Below, one piece after another: positions 63,906-64,000 of a stretch of 64,000 nucleotides of DNA. The notes beneath the pieces were generated by a model. It searched no databases. It was not told the DNA's origin and saw only the letters and a program-made list of their open reading frames with translations. The stretch's first letter is position 1. Each line of letters begins with the position of its first letter. Made by a program: the position numbers and the translations under genes. This DNA is from a candidate division KSB1 bacterium (GTDB taxonomy: Bacteria > Zhuqueibacterota > Zhuqueibacteria > Thermofontimicrobiales > Thermofontimicrobiaceae). The DNA is taken from positions 1-64,000 of the forward strand of contig JAPDPQ010000019.1 in the NCBI GenBank assembly GCA_034506395.1, read 5' to 3'.

Positions 63906-64000
63906 TTAGATCACAAAGGAAGCTTTCAATTTTCGTTCCTTTTCGAATCGTTTCAGAGCCAATTGGATCAGTCGATCAATTAGCTCACTGTATGGTATGC
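63906..64000 (-). CDS. C-terminal end of an unknown gene cut by the window
   Basis: The minus-strand frame from the window edge reads IPYSELIDRLIQLALKRF and continues to a TAA at 63906-63908, about 31 residues. It looks like a charged amphipathic helix and is coding-like in composition, but too short to name. No terminator separates it from fbp. Confidence 0.4.
   Translation of the reverse strand, partial: IPYSELIDRLIQLALKRFEKERKLKASFVI

Noticed and set aside
63298..63909. Plus-strand open frame over fbp
   Set aside because: Antisense to the catalytic core of fructose-1,6-bisphosphatase, no ribosome binding site.

Overview
The window looks like a chromosomal segment of a diderm bacterium of the FCB type, most like Calditrichota or candidate phylum KSB1. 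That placement is inferred from gene families, not from a marker-gene search. The supporting genes are a TonB-dependent receptor with a carboxypeptidase-regulatory N-terminal domain, a PorV/PorQ-type outer membrane protein, large secreted proteins ending in FlgD-like sorting domains, a GWxTD-type TPR protein, a six-domain ribosomal protein S1 and an M56/TonB fusion protein. Several genes have textbook sigma-70-type promoters (TTGACA-like, exactly 17 nt, TATAAT-like), unlike the -33/-7 promoters of Bacteroidota.

Layout. 1-3.5 kb: the 3' part of a sodium:solute symporter, a REP-associated tyrosine transposase (RAYT) bracketed by REP palindromes and with two of them inside its own gene, and a GH130 beta-mannoside phosphorylase-type enzyme. 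3.5-7.6 kb: a secreted hypothetical protein, an aldehyde dehydrogenase, and intergenic DNA dense in short palindromic MITE-like elements. 7.6-16 kb: a DUF4143 ATPase preceded by 32-bp tandem repeats, rhamnulokinase, a very large secreted subtilase, and a GT2 glycosyltransferase whose end lies in a repeat. 16-24 kb: a DUF429 protein, a calcium-type P-type ATPase and the GWxTD/TPR protein.

24-38 kb is core housekeeping on the minus strand: the tightly packed trpS-scpA-scpB-rluB-cmk-rpsA run with an HNH gene upstream, Trm112, accA coupled to a GT2/sugar-transferase fusion, rlmH, a cold-shock protein and an aldo/keto reductase. 38-42 kb: an isoaspartyl peptidase, an acyl-ACP thioesterase and an MFS carrier. 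42.7-49.6 kb: a plus-strand operon of TonB-dependent receptor, secreted sorting-domain protein and PorV-like protein. 49.6-60.6 kb: a radical SAM/B12 protein, two GH38 alpha-mannosidases (one without and one with a signal peptide) and, between them, a BlaI repressor with an M56/double-TonB protein under a clear BlaI operator. 60.7-64 kb: a LysM protein, a macro-domain protein, a hotdog thioesterase, fructose-1,6-bisphosphatase and the tail of one more gene.

Working together: symporter, GH130, two GH38 enzymes, rhamnulokinase and aldehyde dehydrogenase point to use of mannose- and rhamnose-containing glycans, with fructose-1,6-bisphosphatase serving gluconeogenesis. The receptor/cargo/PorV operon and the subtilase point to a type IX-like surface secretion route, although no core type IX genes are in the window. 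No rRNA, tRNA, CRISPR array or phage genes were seen. The most unusual items are the REP palindromes inside the RAYT gene, the MITE family with its 42-nt perfect palindrome, the GT2 protein fused to an apparently gutted sugar transferase, and the BlaI/M56-TonB pair between the mannosidases.
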